DNA of 64,000 nt from Megalonaias nervosa (GCA_016617855.1 JAECUM010091496.1:124001-188000), one strand, 5' to 3'. Positions 1 to 10,270 are shown, counted from the stretch's first letter. Made by a program: numbers and translations. Notes: generated from the letters alone by a model not told the origin.

Positions 1-401
1 CTGTTACAGGTTTTTCCTCTTCTTCCTCACTTTCTTCTCGTCTTCTTTTCTTCTCTTTCTGGACGTGTCTGAGTTCTTCCTTTTCGGAAGATACCTCTTC
101 TTCCTGTTCGGAACCCCTCTCTACCTCCTGCTTCTGTTGTTTCTTAGGGCAGTCTGAAGACCAATGTCCTTTCTCTTGACAATGATAACAGGTATCTTGA
201 CCTTTGTCTCTTCTGACCTGTCTTGCTTTGACGTTGTGGACATTCTGAAGACCAATGCCCTTTCTTCTGACAGATAGAGCAAGTATCTTGACTTTTATCT
301 CGAAGGGATGGGGAGTAGTCTGTCAGCTTCTCTGAAGAAAACCTTCTTATGACACCTCGCAAAGCTCTGATCAGAAGTTCGATCTTTGTTGGCTCTTCCA
401 T
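1..401 (-). pseudogene. Element A zinc-knuckle (CCHC) protein, partial and frameshifted
   Basis: Small basic protein that begins at 401 with MEEP and runs off the left edge of the window. Two CCHC zinc knuckles are visible: CSICQKKGHWSSECP in the starting frame (about 240-285) and CYHCQEKGHWSSDCP in another frame (about 165-205), so there is a frameshift between them. The tail is rich in Glu, Lys and Arg. The same gene, with the same MEES/MEEP start and the same place next to PolB, occurs at 37875-38284 and 53064-53490. That makes it a genuine gene of lineage 1, divergent from the polymerase. CCHC knuckles bind single-stranded nucleic acid in retroviral Gag and related proteins; a packaging or DNA-binding role here is inference. 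Confidence 0.75.
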
Positions 402-540
402 CTTTCTGGAAGGATTGAGAGTGAAATGAATAATTTGAGGGAAGACACTGAACCATTATATGGGGAGGACACTGGCCTTACATTTATATATAGGGGACCA
501 TGACGAGTAAAATGTAGTCATTTGACTATTTGCAATCAAG
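402..540. promoter_or_regulatory. Divergent promoter between zinc-knuckle gene and PolB (element A)
   Basis: A 139-bp gap separates the zinc-knuckle start (401, minus) from the polymerase start (541, plus). A TATA box reading TATATAAA on the minus strand lies at 484-492. The PolB ATG has the context GCAATCAAGATGAA, also found at the PolB start of element C. Element C has a matching TATATATAA at 37817-37825. Confidence 0.55.
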
Positions 541-3500
541 ATGAAATGATCGCACCATTTCGTGGAGAAAGGGGAAGAAAGTAAAAGGCAGAAATGTGAC
601 CTATCGCCTCGTGCAGTAGCTGAAGTCTTGGCTCAGATCCATGCCAGCGATTTTGAAGATGACACGAGTGAGCAAGAATCCAAACCCAGAGAGTATACGT
701 CAAACTAAAGTCCACCACCAGTAACCCCTGAAAAGTACGACCACATTCGGGAGACGGATAAACGCTCCTGTAGAAAATTTACAAACATGACCTACATGTA
801 CACGGTGAAATTTAAAGATTTCAGGTCAGAAGTACCGCTGGAGAAAACAGAGGAGTTCATCACAGATGTGTGGGACTCTTTGTTAACCACACTGAAACAG
901 CAATGTCGAGCCAAAGAAGACGATCGCTTGAGACTTTCCATTTATCACGACAGTTTGAAGTCACCTGTTTGGATCGAGTTTAGCAGCCCAGCAGAACTGA
1001 CACCTTCCAAAGTCATCGCCAAGATTCAACACGTGTAGAAATCTAACGATAAGTTTCAAATCACCGATAGAAAAGCGACACTGTAAATGGCTCACGTTTC
1101 TCTTCCGAAAGGGACTGGACAACGTAGAAAAGTGTTATTGGTGAACGACCTTCGCAGCATCAAGCGTAGCCTCGTCCAAGTTAACAACTCTCAAGACAAG
1201 ATGTGTTTAGCCCGTGCCATCGTGGTTGGGACGAATGTATGCCGACAAGAACGACACGGCAGAATGGAAAAGAGCCTGGCAAACTATTTAAAAATCGAAC
1301 CGAGCCAAACAACGAAGAGAAGCAGAACTCCTGTTACAGCAAGCTGGCCTATGCAAAGACACTGCCTGTAGCATACCTAAAATGCAAAAATTGCAATACG
1401 TCTTAGCTTCACGCTACACCTTGAAATTGCACCCTCAAGAAGTGCGCGAACCTATATTGTTTCGAGGCAAAGATTTCAAAGACGGAAAATACATTCACGT
1501 CTATCATCACGATGAACATTTCGATACCATTACCACTATCACTGGATTCCTGGGTTACAGTTATTACTGTGAGAAATGTGACTATGGGTATAACAATCGA
1601 GAGCAACACAAACATTGTGGATCGAAATGTGAGGGTTGTTTGGATTCTAAACCCTGTCTGGGCAAAGGACAAAACCGAATGCATTACCCTGCTTGTCAGC
1701 TCACTTTTGGCAGCCCTACGTGTTACCAACAACATCTGAAGACACAAGGTTCACAGCGGAAAGGTGCTTGCCAACTCCTGAGATTGTGCCCTACTTGTGA
1801 ACAAGTTATACGTAGCAATAATATCAAGGCACACATTTGTCCAGGAAAGAAACGATGTCACATTTGTCAGCAAATCGTGGACTTGGAACACGAATGCTAC
1901 TTCAAAAAATACCAACCCCAGCAGAAGGAGGAGGAAGAGGAACATGGCCACAAGAAAGGGAATTTCATCTTTTTCGATTTCGAATGCCCGAGAAGATCCT
2001 GGCTCTCATACGCCCTCAAACAACCAATTTTGTCAAACGTTAATACTCGGTCAAAGCTCTACGCTGGCTACATTACTTGTACGACAAAGAAGACAAATGG
2101 ATCCAAGACGCCCAAAACGGAGGAGGTGAAAAGACCATTGGAACGTATTCGGTGGATGGCTGGGACTTAGAAAACACGAAGATCGTCTACGAGTTTAACG
2201 GTTGCTTATGTCACGGATGTCCCATCTGCTTCCCTCAACGGTACACTAAAATTCTGTTTTTACAACGTACCATGGAAGACTGGTACGAGGCCACTTGTCA
2301 GCGACGTTTAAAGCTAGAACAGCAAGGATACCAAGTGGTGGAAATGTGGGAACACGAGTACGATCAGCGATTGAAAACCGATCCAGAGTTTAAACGTATT
2401 GTGGAAAGTAACAAGCTGGTGGACCCTCTGAACCCGGGGGACAGTTTGTATGGAGGACGGACGAATGCCACCTGTTTGCTGTACCACACCGGCGAGGAGA
2501 AAGGAGAAGAAATCAAATACTTGGACGTGTGTTAGCTGTATCATTATGTGTCCAAATATTGTCACTTTTCCGCAGGGCAAACGCAATTGCTGACGGAACA
2601 CATTGACCTGGAAAACATTCGACAATACGAAGGATTGATTAAATGTAAAGTCTTGCCTCCCACGGACTTGTACCATCCCGTTTTACCTCACCATTGCCAA
2701 GGAAAACTGATGTTTAATTTGTGCCGCACCTGTGCCGAAACGTGCAACCAAGACCAACCATGTCAGCATACCCAGGAAGAACCCTCCCTGACAGGTACGT
2801 GGCTCAGCGTGGAATTGTTCAAAGCTTTGGATCTGGGATACCAATTGTTAGAAGTGTACGAAATTTACCACTTTGCCAAGACAGAACAGTACCACAAGGT
2901 TGACGAGACTCAGAGAGGCATTTTCACAGACTACATGGATGCCTTTTTGAAACTGAAACAAGAAGGCAGCGGCTATCCTTCATGGTGCCACACTCCCGCA
3001 GACCAAGAGATATTCAAAGAGAAATACTTTGAGCAGGAGGGCATCACTTTAGACCACATCTAGAAAAATGAAGGAAGGCGATCGTTTGCCAAAGTGATGT
3101 TAAATTGTTTGTGGGGTAAAATGGCACAACGACCGTGTTTACCCAACACGGAGTATTTGACAGAACCTTCCCGCTACTTCCCGATGATTCACGATAAGAC
3201 CAAATACATGAAACACGTAGATGTACTTCGTGATGACTTGATCTTAGTCAATTACGAAGAAGAACTAGATTTTGTACAGGCTGACGAATTTGGAAATGTC
3301 ATCGTTGCAGCCTATGTGACAGCCCATGCTCGCTTAAAATTGTACGAAGACTTATACCATTTAGGAGATCGTGTGCTGTCTGTTGACATGGACAGTTGCA
3401 ACTACATCGATCGCCGTGATCTCCGTCACCCTGACATCAAAGGAAACCCTTTAGGAACCTGGACGGACGAGCACCCCGACGACAAGTTTCTAAGTTTTAC

Positions 3501-3850
3501 TAGCGGCGGTCCTAAAAATTACGGATACGAATACTGGAACAAACAAGAAGTGCACACGGAGTGTACAATGAAAGGATTGACTCTCAATTATCGTACCAGT
3601 TAAATGAACTTTGGCGTGTTGAAAGAAGCTTTGCATTCTGGAAAGGATCAACATTTTAAAGTGCCCACATAAGAACCGCACAAGATTGTACGTTTACCCA
3701 CATACCAAACTGTCAGTTGACCTTTTGGAAAAACTACTAAATCGCGTACCAGAAGCGAGTGCGACCTCCCAATCACTTCACTTTACCTTACGGACACGTC
3801 GGTATTGGTCAGCATATAAAAAGAGAAAACGTCCAAGACCGATATTTCAT
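541..3850 (+). pseudogene. polB: Element A protein-primed family B DNA polymerase, decayed
   Basis: Replication polymerase of a Maverick/Polinton. The N-terminal part runs in one frame from 787 to 1371 with stops at 1036 and 1084 and includes MCLARAIVVG (about 1200). A Cys/His-rich segment follows (YYCEKCDYGYNNREQHKHC, about 1563-1620, then CPTCEQVIRSNN and KRCHICQQIVD). Motif A is LDVC-stop-LYHYV with TAG at 2533. The CAETCNQDQPCQHT segment is at about 2735. Motif B is KVMLNCLWGK (about 3091-3120). Motif C is VDMDSC (3382-3396), keeping both Asp of the family's DTD. At least five frames are used. Compared with element E it lacks the exonuclease stretch containing HNFSGYNGQF, so it has an internal deletion near 2040-2150. 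The C-terminus fades around 3700-3850. Confidence 0.9.
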
Positions 3851-3859
3851 CGTGACTAC

Positions 3860-4012
3860 CATTGCCATGCGAGAAAGATGAACCCATTTAAACAGACACA
3901 ATTCAAGTTCGGTGATTCTCAAGTGGAGTGCTATGCTGTGTCATGCGAATGCAGGAATGCCGTACGCTGTGACCTCCACGATTCCGTACCACATAATGTG
4001 AACTTAGATATG

Positions 4013-4095
<83 letters not shown>

Positions 4096-4680
4096 ACCTA
4101 CCGTGGAAAGTGATGCTGTGCGTGTCAAACCTGACGGATGCGAAAGCGATGCCACTCGTTATCGTGGATTATTTACTGGTTTTCATTGTCAATGTCATCC
4201 TCCATATGAAACCATGCGGCTACTACCATACGGATGTCATCCATGCTTGAGCGAACTACTGCGGGTTTTACCGTACCCTCATCGAAATGAGCCTGTGAAA
4301 GATGAATATTCGTTAGCTGTGCGTTTGTCTGAAATACTGCGACTTTGAAGGTCGATTCCAAACCTTCAAAGGAAAATGGCCTAAATATCTGGGAGGACCT
4401 ACCCCCAAAGAATTGGCCAGAGCCGGATTTATCTACTTGGGCGAAGGTGATAAAGTCAAGTGCTTCAGTTGCGGTATGTCACTACACGAGTGGGAGCAGA
4501 AAGATTCAGCCGTGGAAGGAAATCAATGACAGTATTCAGACTGTGGCGGATTACCAACACTTTTTACGAGAACTGTGTCCAATGAATTTGGGTCGTCGTG
4601 TGGTGTGTGTCTTAGTGACTTTCTTTCTGGGATTTCGTTTACCTGCAAATTCATTGTGGGCTCTTTAAGATCTGTACCTT
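3860..4680 (+). pseudogene. Element A inhibitor-of-apoptosis-like protein with one BIR domain, broken
   Basis: The diagnostic part is a BIR domain at about 4338-4530: FEGRFQTFKGKWPKYLGG, then LARAGFIYLGEGDKVKCFSCG and LHEWEQKDSAVEG. This matches the BIR pattern of Arg, Trp, Gly-Phe-x-Tyr-x-Gly, CxxC and the Trp-Glu-x-x-Asp helix. The His ligand expected after the helix reads Asn (VEGN) and a TGA follows at about 4528, so the zinc site is broken. Upstream, an open frame with the poly-Thr run ends at 4346 in a different frame. Downstream CGVCL (about 4590) might be the start of a RING finger, but it is too degraded to call. BIR proteins block caspases in insects and baculoviruses; capture by this element is supported by a second BIR copy in element E. 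Confidence 0.7.
4010..4095. repeat. (ACT)n microsatellite encoding poly-threonine
   Basis: About 28 uninterrupted ACT triplets. They lie in frame inside the open frame 3686-4348 and would encode a run of threonines. On the other strand they make a shadow poly-valine frame. Confidence 0.97.
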
Positions 4681-4845
4681 ACAGTACCACAAGGAACAAT
4701 AGGGTGGTACCTTTAAATGTACACAAGAGACTCATTCTGTCAAAAGGCATGCGCTTTCATCTCGATACTTCTCGACCTCTACGAGAAAAAAAGATTCGTC
4801 AACTTTTAGTCACTGAAGATGTTTACGAGGATGTGTGTGTAGCTT

Positions 4846-5286
4846 GTGACTTACACCCTTACTGGTAAGATGTACGTGACTGGAAATGTTTTGGTTTCGA
4901 GGCTTGAACAAAAGAAGCGGCAAACTATGCCCAAAATTTGTAATCATAAAGTCAAACGTCCAGTGAAAAAAGTAAGTTTTAAACCTGTGCTAACCACAGT
5001 GTCAAAAGAAGAACTCGACACCGAGGAAAACCGGGCCATTCAGGACAGGACTGTCATTGACATGGACACCCTCGAAAGACCATTCCGGGAAGACCACTGT
5101 GTGACTGTGGCAAATGTAGAGACTCTAAGAACATTTCCCAGTGTCTCTTGGACACCACACCTTTGTCACAAAAAATGTTGTACGGTGACTTGTTTATATT
5201 CCACTTTGATCGTTTTGATGTGTATTTTATCGATGTACTTAACCATTTGGCTTTTATGTATTTTTCTCTTTCGTGTTCAATTTTAA
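4846..5286 (+). CDS. Element A small protein with C-terminal hydrophobic segment
   Basis: Open frame of 146 codons. The first 100 residues are basic and polar (KKRQTMPKICNHKVKRPVKK). The last 40 are a strongly hydrophobic stretch (LIVLMCILSMYLTIWLLCIF) that could span a membrane. A TAA at 5284 is followed by a polyadenylation signal at 5297. It lies between the BIR gene and the packaging ATPase, on the same strand. I do not recognise the family. It may be the 3' part of the BIR gene transcript or an independent small gene. Confidence 0.4.
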   Translation: MTYTLTGKMYVTGNVLVSRLEQKKRQTMPKICNHKVKRPVKKVSFKPVLTTVSKEELDTEENRAIQDRTVIDMDTLERPFREDHCVTVANVETLRTFPSVSWTPHLCHKKCCTVTCLYSTLIVLMCILSMYLTIWLLCIFLFRVQF

Positions 5287-5296
5287 ATTTCTTTGA

Positions 5297-5302
5297 AATA
5301 AA
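5297..5302 (+). terminator. AATAAA polyadenylation signal
   Basis: AATAAA lies 11 bases after the stop at 5284-5286 of the preceding frame, at the end of the BIR/hydrophobic-protein block and before the ATPase relic. Confidence 0.45.
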
Positions 5303-5439
5303 GGTGTCATGAAAAAGTATAAAAACTGTTGTCTTGTCTGTCTTCGTTTCAAAAGTGACATTCCCTACATTTTGGCTACCTCTGCTGTTTCTGCTTCCTC
5401 TTCCTCCACTTTCAAAGCCATCGACGGAAAATTAGATCG

Positions 5440-6110
5440 TGCTAGTTGGGGGGCCATATATCTTCGTCATCCCATTAACATGTTAATTGCTAGACCGAGC
5501 GGTTAAGGCAAAACCGAATTTGTCAAACGTTAGATCGAACATAAAAATCATTTGATCAATCGTCCACCTCAACGTATCGTGTAGTGTTGCATGGCAATCG
5601 GCCTACAGTCTCTTGCGAGAAAGTCAAGGCGATTCCATCGTGTTTGTGGAAGGCGTTCTTGGCGAAGACGACGGGATCATGTCTGACCCCAGTCAAACAC
5701 ATCTGGTCATATTCGACGACATGTTAGGAGAATACGAAGAAGAAATTAAACTGTGATTTACGCGCAAAGAGCATCATCGTAATTCCAGTGTCATTTACAT
5801 CACCCAAAATTTGTTTCAAAAAAGTAAAGCCCATTGCACAATCAGTCTCAATGCTTGTTATGTGGTATTGTTTAAAAGTCCTAGAGATAATTCGCAAGTT
5901 CAATGTTAACCAAATAGTTAGGAACTCCTTGGCTGACTCATGCGTACGACGATGCCACTCAAACCCCTCATGCCTATTTACTCGTGGACTTAAAACTCAC
6001 TTTTCCTGATTATTTGCGATTTCGTACCCATCTGTTTCACAAATGGTGGACCTGTCGTGTACACATCCCGGTCGACTTAAAAAAACCTTCAAAAAGCTCA
6101 GTCACTTTTG
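5440..6110 (+). pseudogene. Element A genome-packaging ATPase (FtsK/HerA type), decayed
   Basis: The walker A region reads RHPINMLIARPSG, then a stop, then GKTEFVKR (about 5470-5530), so the P-loop GxxGxGKT is interrupted by TAA at 5504. IEHKNHLINRPPQRIV follows, also with a stop. Walker B is HLVIFDDMLGEYEEEI (about 5700-5750), and NSSVIYITQNLF (about 5780-5820) is the sensor strand typical of A32-like packaging ATPases of Polintons. The C-terminal part continues in shifted frames to about 6110. In the family this enzyme pumps viral DNA into capsids. Several frames and stops make it a pseudogene. Confidence 0.85.
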
Positions 6111-6125
6111 TTCTGTCTCACACAT

Positions 6126-6475
6126 CGTTAACATGACGTCCCTTTAGTCTCATCTTACCGTCAAATTGATTCGTGCCTTGTACGCTATCAGTCGCGATAA
6201 AATCCACAAATACGTGCTCGTGTCTTAGAAACCAGTCTCAGAGAAGTCTTACGATGGCGTACGGTGATGCACGTCAACTTCTTCATATCATCATTTACAT
6301 CCCTTATTTAACCAAACGCTTCTTGATAGAAACAAAGTAGCTTCGACGCAACTGGCGGATCCACTCATCGACACTCAAACCAGAAAGCAAATCATCTTGA
6401 AACCTGGAGGTAGCCGTTCTCTAGGAGGTGTCATCATTCGCTCCATCTTAACATGGGATCGTAATGCCACAAAAG
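6126..6475 (+). pseudogene. Element A pX-like core protein, first relic
   Basis: Starts with MTSL at about 6133. It contains KLIRALYAISRDKIHKYVLV and ends with RKQIILKPGGSRSLGGVI (about 6390-6440). The basic-plus-Gly-Gly ending resembles the C-terminus of the pX-like relic at 22073-22496 (QKKKMLVQRG, then LLGG). In Polintons and adintoviruses such short basic proteins are proposed DNA-condensing or scaffold proteins. The assignment rests on weak patterns and gene position after the ATPase. Confidence 0.35.
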
Positions 6476-6483
6476 TCATCCCC

Positions 6484-6967
6484 AGGAAATAGTCACTCCC
6501 CGACCGAAACGTACCCTGAAGAAAAAGAGCAGTGGTTTCAAGACCAGGTCACAGCCCCAGAAAAAGAAACGTCCCAAGAAAAGACCCCAGAAAACAGCTT
6601 CTTCCCGCAAGAGAGTCACTGCGTCAAGGATGCAGCCTTACATCCCCAAACCACGAACAGCAGTGACGGTGACCGCGTCTCCAGTAGACTCAGGTTCTTC
6701 CAGATCTCCATTTCGGGTGATGCCAGCAAAACCCAATTTGACACGTGTCTTTCCTAATTTGATGAAAAAATGTAAACCCATGTCTCCAGGAACTTCTTCT
6801 CTAGCGGTGACACCATCCACCTCTTTGGCTGCTGCGGCAGCTGCTAACAAAGTACCGTCCCCTAAAATCAAAGTCCAAGAGAGATCGGGTATGTTACAGA
6901 CTTCACTGGATTTATCCAAGCAAGAACTGTCCCGATTAAGTCAGTTACGAACCCTCAACGTCGATTG
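6484..6967 (+). pseudogene. Element A basic Ser/Pro/Ala-rich protein, interrupted gene block
   Basis: From about 6490 a very basic stretch (KKKRPKKRPQKTASSRKR) leads into a Pro/Ser/Ala-rich chain that is open to a TGA at 6966-6968 (SRLSQLRTLNVD). The frame includes an alanine run, AAAAAAA, at about 6828. Composition is that of a virion core or disordered DNA-binding protein. The stop overlaps the first base of the ATGCC repeat at which element B is inserted, so the right neighbour of this gene in element A is now at 21608. Function is not known. Confidence 0.45.
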
Positions 6968-6972
6968 ATGCC
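6968..6972. repeat. Target-site duplication of element B, left copy
   Basis: ATGCC, repeated directly at 21603-21607. It may be read as 6 bp (ATGCCA) if one base of the inverted repeat is counted as target. Confidence 0.75.
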
Positions 6973-7285
6973 AGCAGCAGGGGGGGGGGGTTTGAACAGA
7001 CCACTTTTTCGAGACCCCCGTTAACAAAATAGCCGGTTCCCCCAGATGCTGAAAATAAACGGTCAACGCGTTAAACCGCGCCTTCTAACTTTACCGTATC
7101 CAAATGGTTAGCTCACCCTGTGTTCCACACGACCGCTTCTAACTTAGCGCGATATCATCCTCATTAGCTCGACAGTAGCTGGGTTTTTGACGATTTTTCT
7201 CTCGTCTTGGGGACGATATTTTTTACGTATCCTGTCTCTGTACTTGGTCATTCCCCCCCCCCCCGCTGTTCCACATTTAGCCAAA
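6973..7285. repeat. Element B left terminal inverted repeat
   Basis: Pairs with 21298-21602 as reverse complement. I counted four transitions and length differences in the outer G run (11 against 6) and inner C run. The minus strand of this repeat carries a second copy of the last codons of the packaging ATPase (end at about 7147), including KYRDKIRKKYRPQDER with one difference. Confidence 0.95.
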
Positions 7286-7303
7286 TGTAAAATACTATCA
7301 ATA

Positions 7304-8423
7304 ATGATCGGAGAAGCGCACTCGGTTAGATTAGCTCAAGAGCGACAAGAGGCGCTCAGAAAAAACATACCCCTCCGTGATTCGGTGAAGCGGCAACTAC
7401 AATCGCGTCAGGAAGCTCAAACCGAATTTGCTGAGGGTGCAGAACAGTTTCTTAAACCCATCGTCGATCCAACGAAGAAAATCGTTGCGGCGACAGTATC
7501 AACACAGCGAGCTCTCGAGACACTACCCGCTGATATCGCTGGTCATGTTCAGGCGGTTCAACCAATAGAACTACCAGAGGGGTCGGAGTCGTCATCCAAA
7601 CTCGGGATTCCGATAGCGGATAAATTTATGCCTGAAGCAGTTGAACTTATCGAGGATCCCAAAAAAGCATTTCAAATCGCCGTGATGGGGGCTGATTTCA
7701 AGCGAAAATACGTAAAACCTGAGTATGTTAAATCATTAAATAGCGGTAATTGGATCAAAAATATATATCGCGTCCATACTGGTAGGGACGTTAGAACCAT
7801 TGAAGAGATCGTTAGGTTCACGATTTTTGAGAACGCGGTTCAAAACGAACGACTAAAAATAACGTTACCACAACCGTCACCATCGTCATCATCACCATCG
7901 ACGGAACCAACGACATCGATTTCGCCGACTCCATCATTCCAACAGTTTCCGTTACAATATGACCAGCCATCACCGCAACGGGCGGAGGCACTACGGCTGG
8001 AGCTAGAAAAAAAGGAACAAGACCGAGGAGAAATAATGAAACGACTAAAAAACCCACAGCAACCGCAAGAACCACCACAACAACAGCTACACCAGCACAA
8101 AAACAGGAGGAATTTTTAAAGGCAATTAAATTACAACAAAAGACAAAAAAGAAAAAAAAAAAAAACCACCACCCGATGATCCCGACGATAAGGGCGCAAC
8201 CGGAAGTGGATACGGAGGTAACCTTATTTGTCCCGATAACGTCCTCGCCGATGTTGATCGACTAGAGGTCCTCGTCTCGGGAAGACGAGCTGGTAATAAT
8301 TCGCATGAAATAATCAACGAAATATCAGATATTTGTAAACGATTATTCACAGGCAAAGTTATGGACATTGACATATATCGATGCCTCATCGACGAAATTA
8401 GCGACGATATATACAGTGATTAA
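7304..8423 (+). pseudogene. Element B ORF1: coiled/disordered protein with conserved C-terminal domain
   Basis: Start chosen at ATG 7304, just inside the left inverted repeat; upstream codons are antisense ATPase. Residues 1-190 are charged and helical. Next comes a Ser/Thr/Pro/Gln-rich linker, open to a TAA at 8117. After slippage in the A-rich tract 8140-8165 the chain resumes with GSGYGGNLICPDNVLADVDR and AGNNSHEIINEISDICKRLF, ending at 8423. Element D encodes matching pieces (GIEETFAPLIKP against GAEQFLKPIVDP here; AGNNVPEINNEASSICQRLL), so both ends belong to a real gene family. Function unknown. Position just before the pVI-like and capsid genes suggests a virion or scaffold role (inference). 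At least two frame changes, near 7990 and 8160. Confidence 0.65.
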
Positions 8424-8444
8424 TTAGTGATAAACCATGAATAT

Positions 8445-8900
8445 ATGATCGTACATACCCACATACCAGCTGCGGTTTATACGATAAACTCACGACTACC
8501 GATATACAAAACAATCTACGGAAATGGACTAGGCGATGTCATTCAGGGACTATTCTCGAGAATGGCTCCAAAAGCGATACCGATAGTAAAACAGCTAGGA
8601 ATGAAGACGATCGACGCTGTTCGCGAAAGCGCGGTTAACGCCGTTGGTAACGTTGCTAACAGGGCGCTTTTAGCGATCAAAGACAGACTGGCGAGATTAA
8701 TACGCAAACAACCATCGGCTCGACCTCAACTAAAATTACCCAGCACAGATGTAATGCCATCGAGTGTCAGTAAAATAATTAATCAGGCCGCTAATCAAAA
8801 ACTAGCCGAATTAACCGGCGAGCCAACATCCAGTCTGATAGCGGGAAGTAGTTTCACTTCGAAAAGTGGTCTTCGCGTTAAACGTAGACGATATAAATAA
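8445..8900 (+). CDS. Element B pVI-like minor capsid / membrane-active protein
   Basis: About 151 residues if started at ATG 8445. After a short hydrophobic lead comes YGNGLGDVIQGLFSRMAPKA, then an amphipathic helical region (AVNAVGNVANRALLAIKDRL), and it ends in the very basic KSGLRVKRRRYK. The Gly-Gly-like motif followed by an amphipathic helix and basic tail is the layout of adenovirus pVI, which is cleaved by the viral protease, links hexons to the core and disrupts endosomes. Element D has a recognisable homologue, minus strand 28790-29170, with YGTGLFGDFAHGLMKIAPK. Its TAA (8898-8900) abuts the capsid ATG at 8901 with no spacer. Intact. Confidence 0.7.
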   Translation: MIVHTHIPAAVYTINSRLPIYKTIYGNGLGDVIQGLFSRMAPKAIPIVKQLGMKTIDAVRESAVNAVGNVANRALLAIKDRLARLIRKQPSARPQLKLPSTDVMPSSVSKIINQAANQKLAELTGEPTSSLIAGSSFTSKSGLRVKRRRYK

Positions 8901-10244
8901 ATGTTTAAACAGATATCCGATCCCGCGTTCGATATAGACGCGCCGGTTTTAAGGGACGAATCCGTGCGCGATTATCAATATTATTCATATGACGCGCGAG
9001 AACCGAATCAACGCGGGAGAATCGAACTTCAAGTCCAAGATACAAGCCGATATTTTCTGCCCGCTGAGGCATTTATCGAGGTCGAGGGTGAAATTCTAAA
9101 AACCGACAATACCGAATACGACGCCAATGTTGCATTCGGGTTCGTTAATAATGGCATCATGGCGTTATTTGACCGCGCCATATACATGATTGACGGAAAA
9201 AATATCGAAGCTATCCAAAAGGACGTCGACGTCGCCACAACAATATTGGGTCTCGCTAGATACAGCGATGATTATGCAAGATCGGCCGGTCCATCAATGA
9301 TGTTCGCAAAGGACACTTCCAACCACCCGGACCATAAAAACGTAACCATCGGTAACGTGAGAGCTGCAGGAGGAGCTGCCGATGGCCCTGCGGTATTATC
9401 GATGAACGCGAACTTCAATCTGGGTTTTGCATCACGTAAAGCGATGTTACGGGGCAGAAATTTTTCATGCGCAGTTCCACTATCTCATTCATTCGGATTT
9501 TGTAGAAACGTTAGGAAGGTTATTTTTGGCGCTAAACACACGGTTGCACTCGTGCGAAAAGCGAATATAGCGCTTCATGGTAAAATAATCATGACAAAAC
9601 TCTCCCTGTGGATGCCAGTAATGGCCCCAGCAACGACAGAAGAAAATCGTCTACTTAGTTTCATGGGCCAGGGCGGCAAATCGACGCTATCTTGGTTAAC
9701 GACAACCACAGACGCCGTACAAAGCGCCGTTAATGGTTTATTCAGTTGGCAAATAGCGTCCCAACAGGGCGTTTCTGCACCAGGGCATGTATTTATCGCG
9801 CTCCAAAATAACACACGAACAAACTAACAAAATCGAAGTATAATGATATTTGACCAACCCGGCGTTTCTGAGGTTTCGTTAAGAATAAACGGACATCAGG
9901 AACCATCCGAGGATATTCTGTTAAATTTTGACAATAATCACGTCGCGCGCGCTTATCATCGATTAATGTCATTCATGGGGCGTGATCAGAACGTCGATTC
10001 CGGCCTACAAATATCGCAGTTGGATTTTATAACACTATATCCGATATACTATTGTTCGCTGGAGCATTTAGATTTAACCAGACAGTCTGTTGTTGATATA
10101 TACTTCAGAGCTCGCGTAAACAGAAATATCGTGGATATTCCTAACTACAGGGCTGTTGCAGTCATACTTAGCGATTAATCGATGTTGCTCGAAGGTGTCG
10201 GCGGTCGCATGAGGGTCATCGATGCACCCGTGGAAAACATGTAA
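8901..10244 (+). pseudogene. Element B major capsid protein (double jelly-roll type, inferred)
   Basis: Starts MFKQISDPAFDIDAPVLRDE. It is one frame of about 448 codons to TAA 10242, interrupted by TAA at 9825-9827 and TAA at 10176-10178. It is the largest structural frame and lies between pVI-like and core-like genes. Fragment F on the minus strand at 47937-49060 aligns along its length (here AVPLSHSFGFCRNVRKVIF, there AIPLSHKSDFCRDDRKAIF; here GLQISQLDFITLYPIYYCSL, there GLQISQHDFMTLYQIYYFSL). F has Lys at the column of the 10176 stop, which marks that one as a nonsense mutation. F also has a stop at the 9825 column (TGA). Assignment as major capsid rests on size, context and the strand-rich sequence. 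Confidence 0.75.
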
Positions 10245-10270
10245 CGATTTAAAACAATAGCTAATTATAG

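Noticed and set aside
3931..4155. Poly-valine open frame on the minus strand
   Set aside because: Shadow of the ACT microsatellite.
7187..7303. N-terminal extension of ORF1 (starting MTIFLSSWGRYF)
   Set aside because: These codons are the antisense of the ATPase C-terminus in the inverted repeat; the mirror-image frame exists at 21161-21394. The start at 7304 is just inside the repeat.
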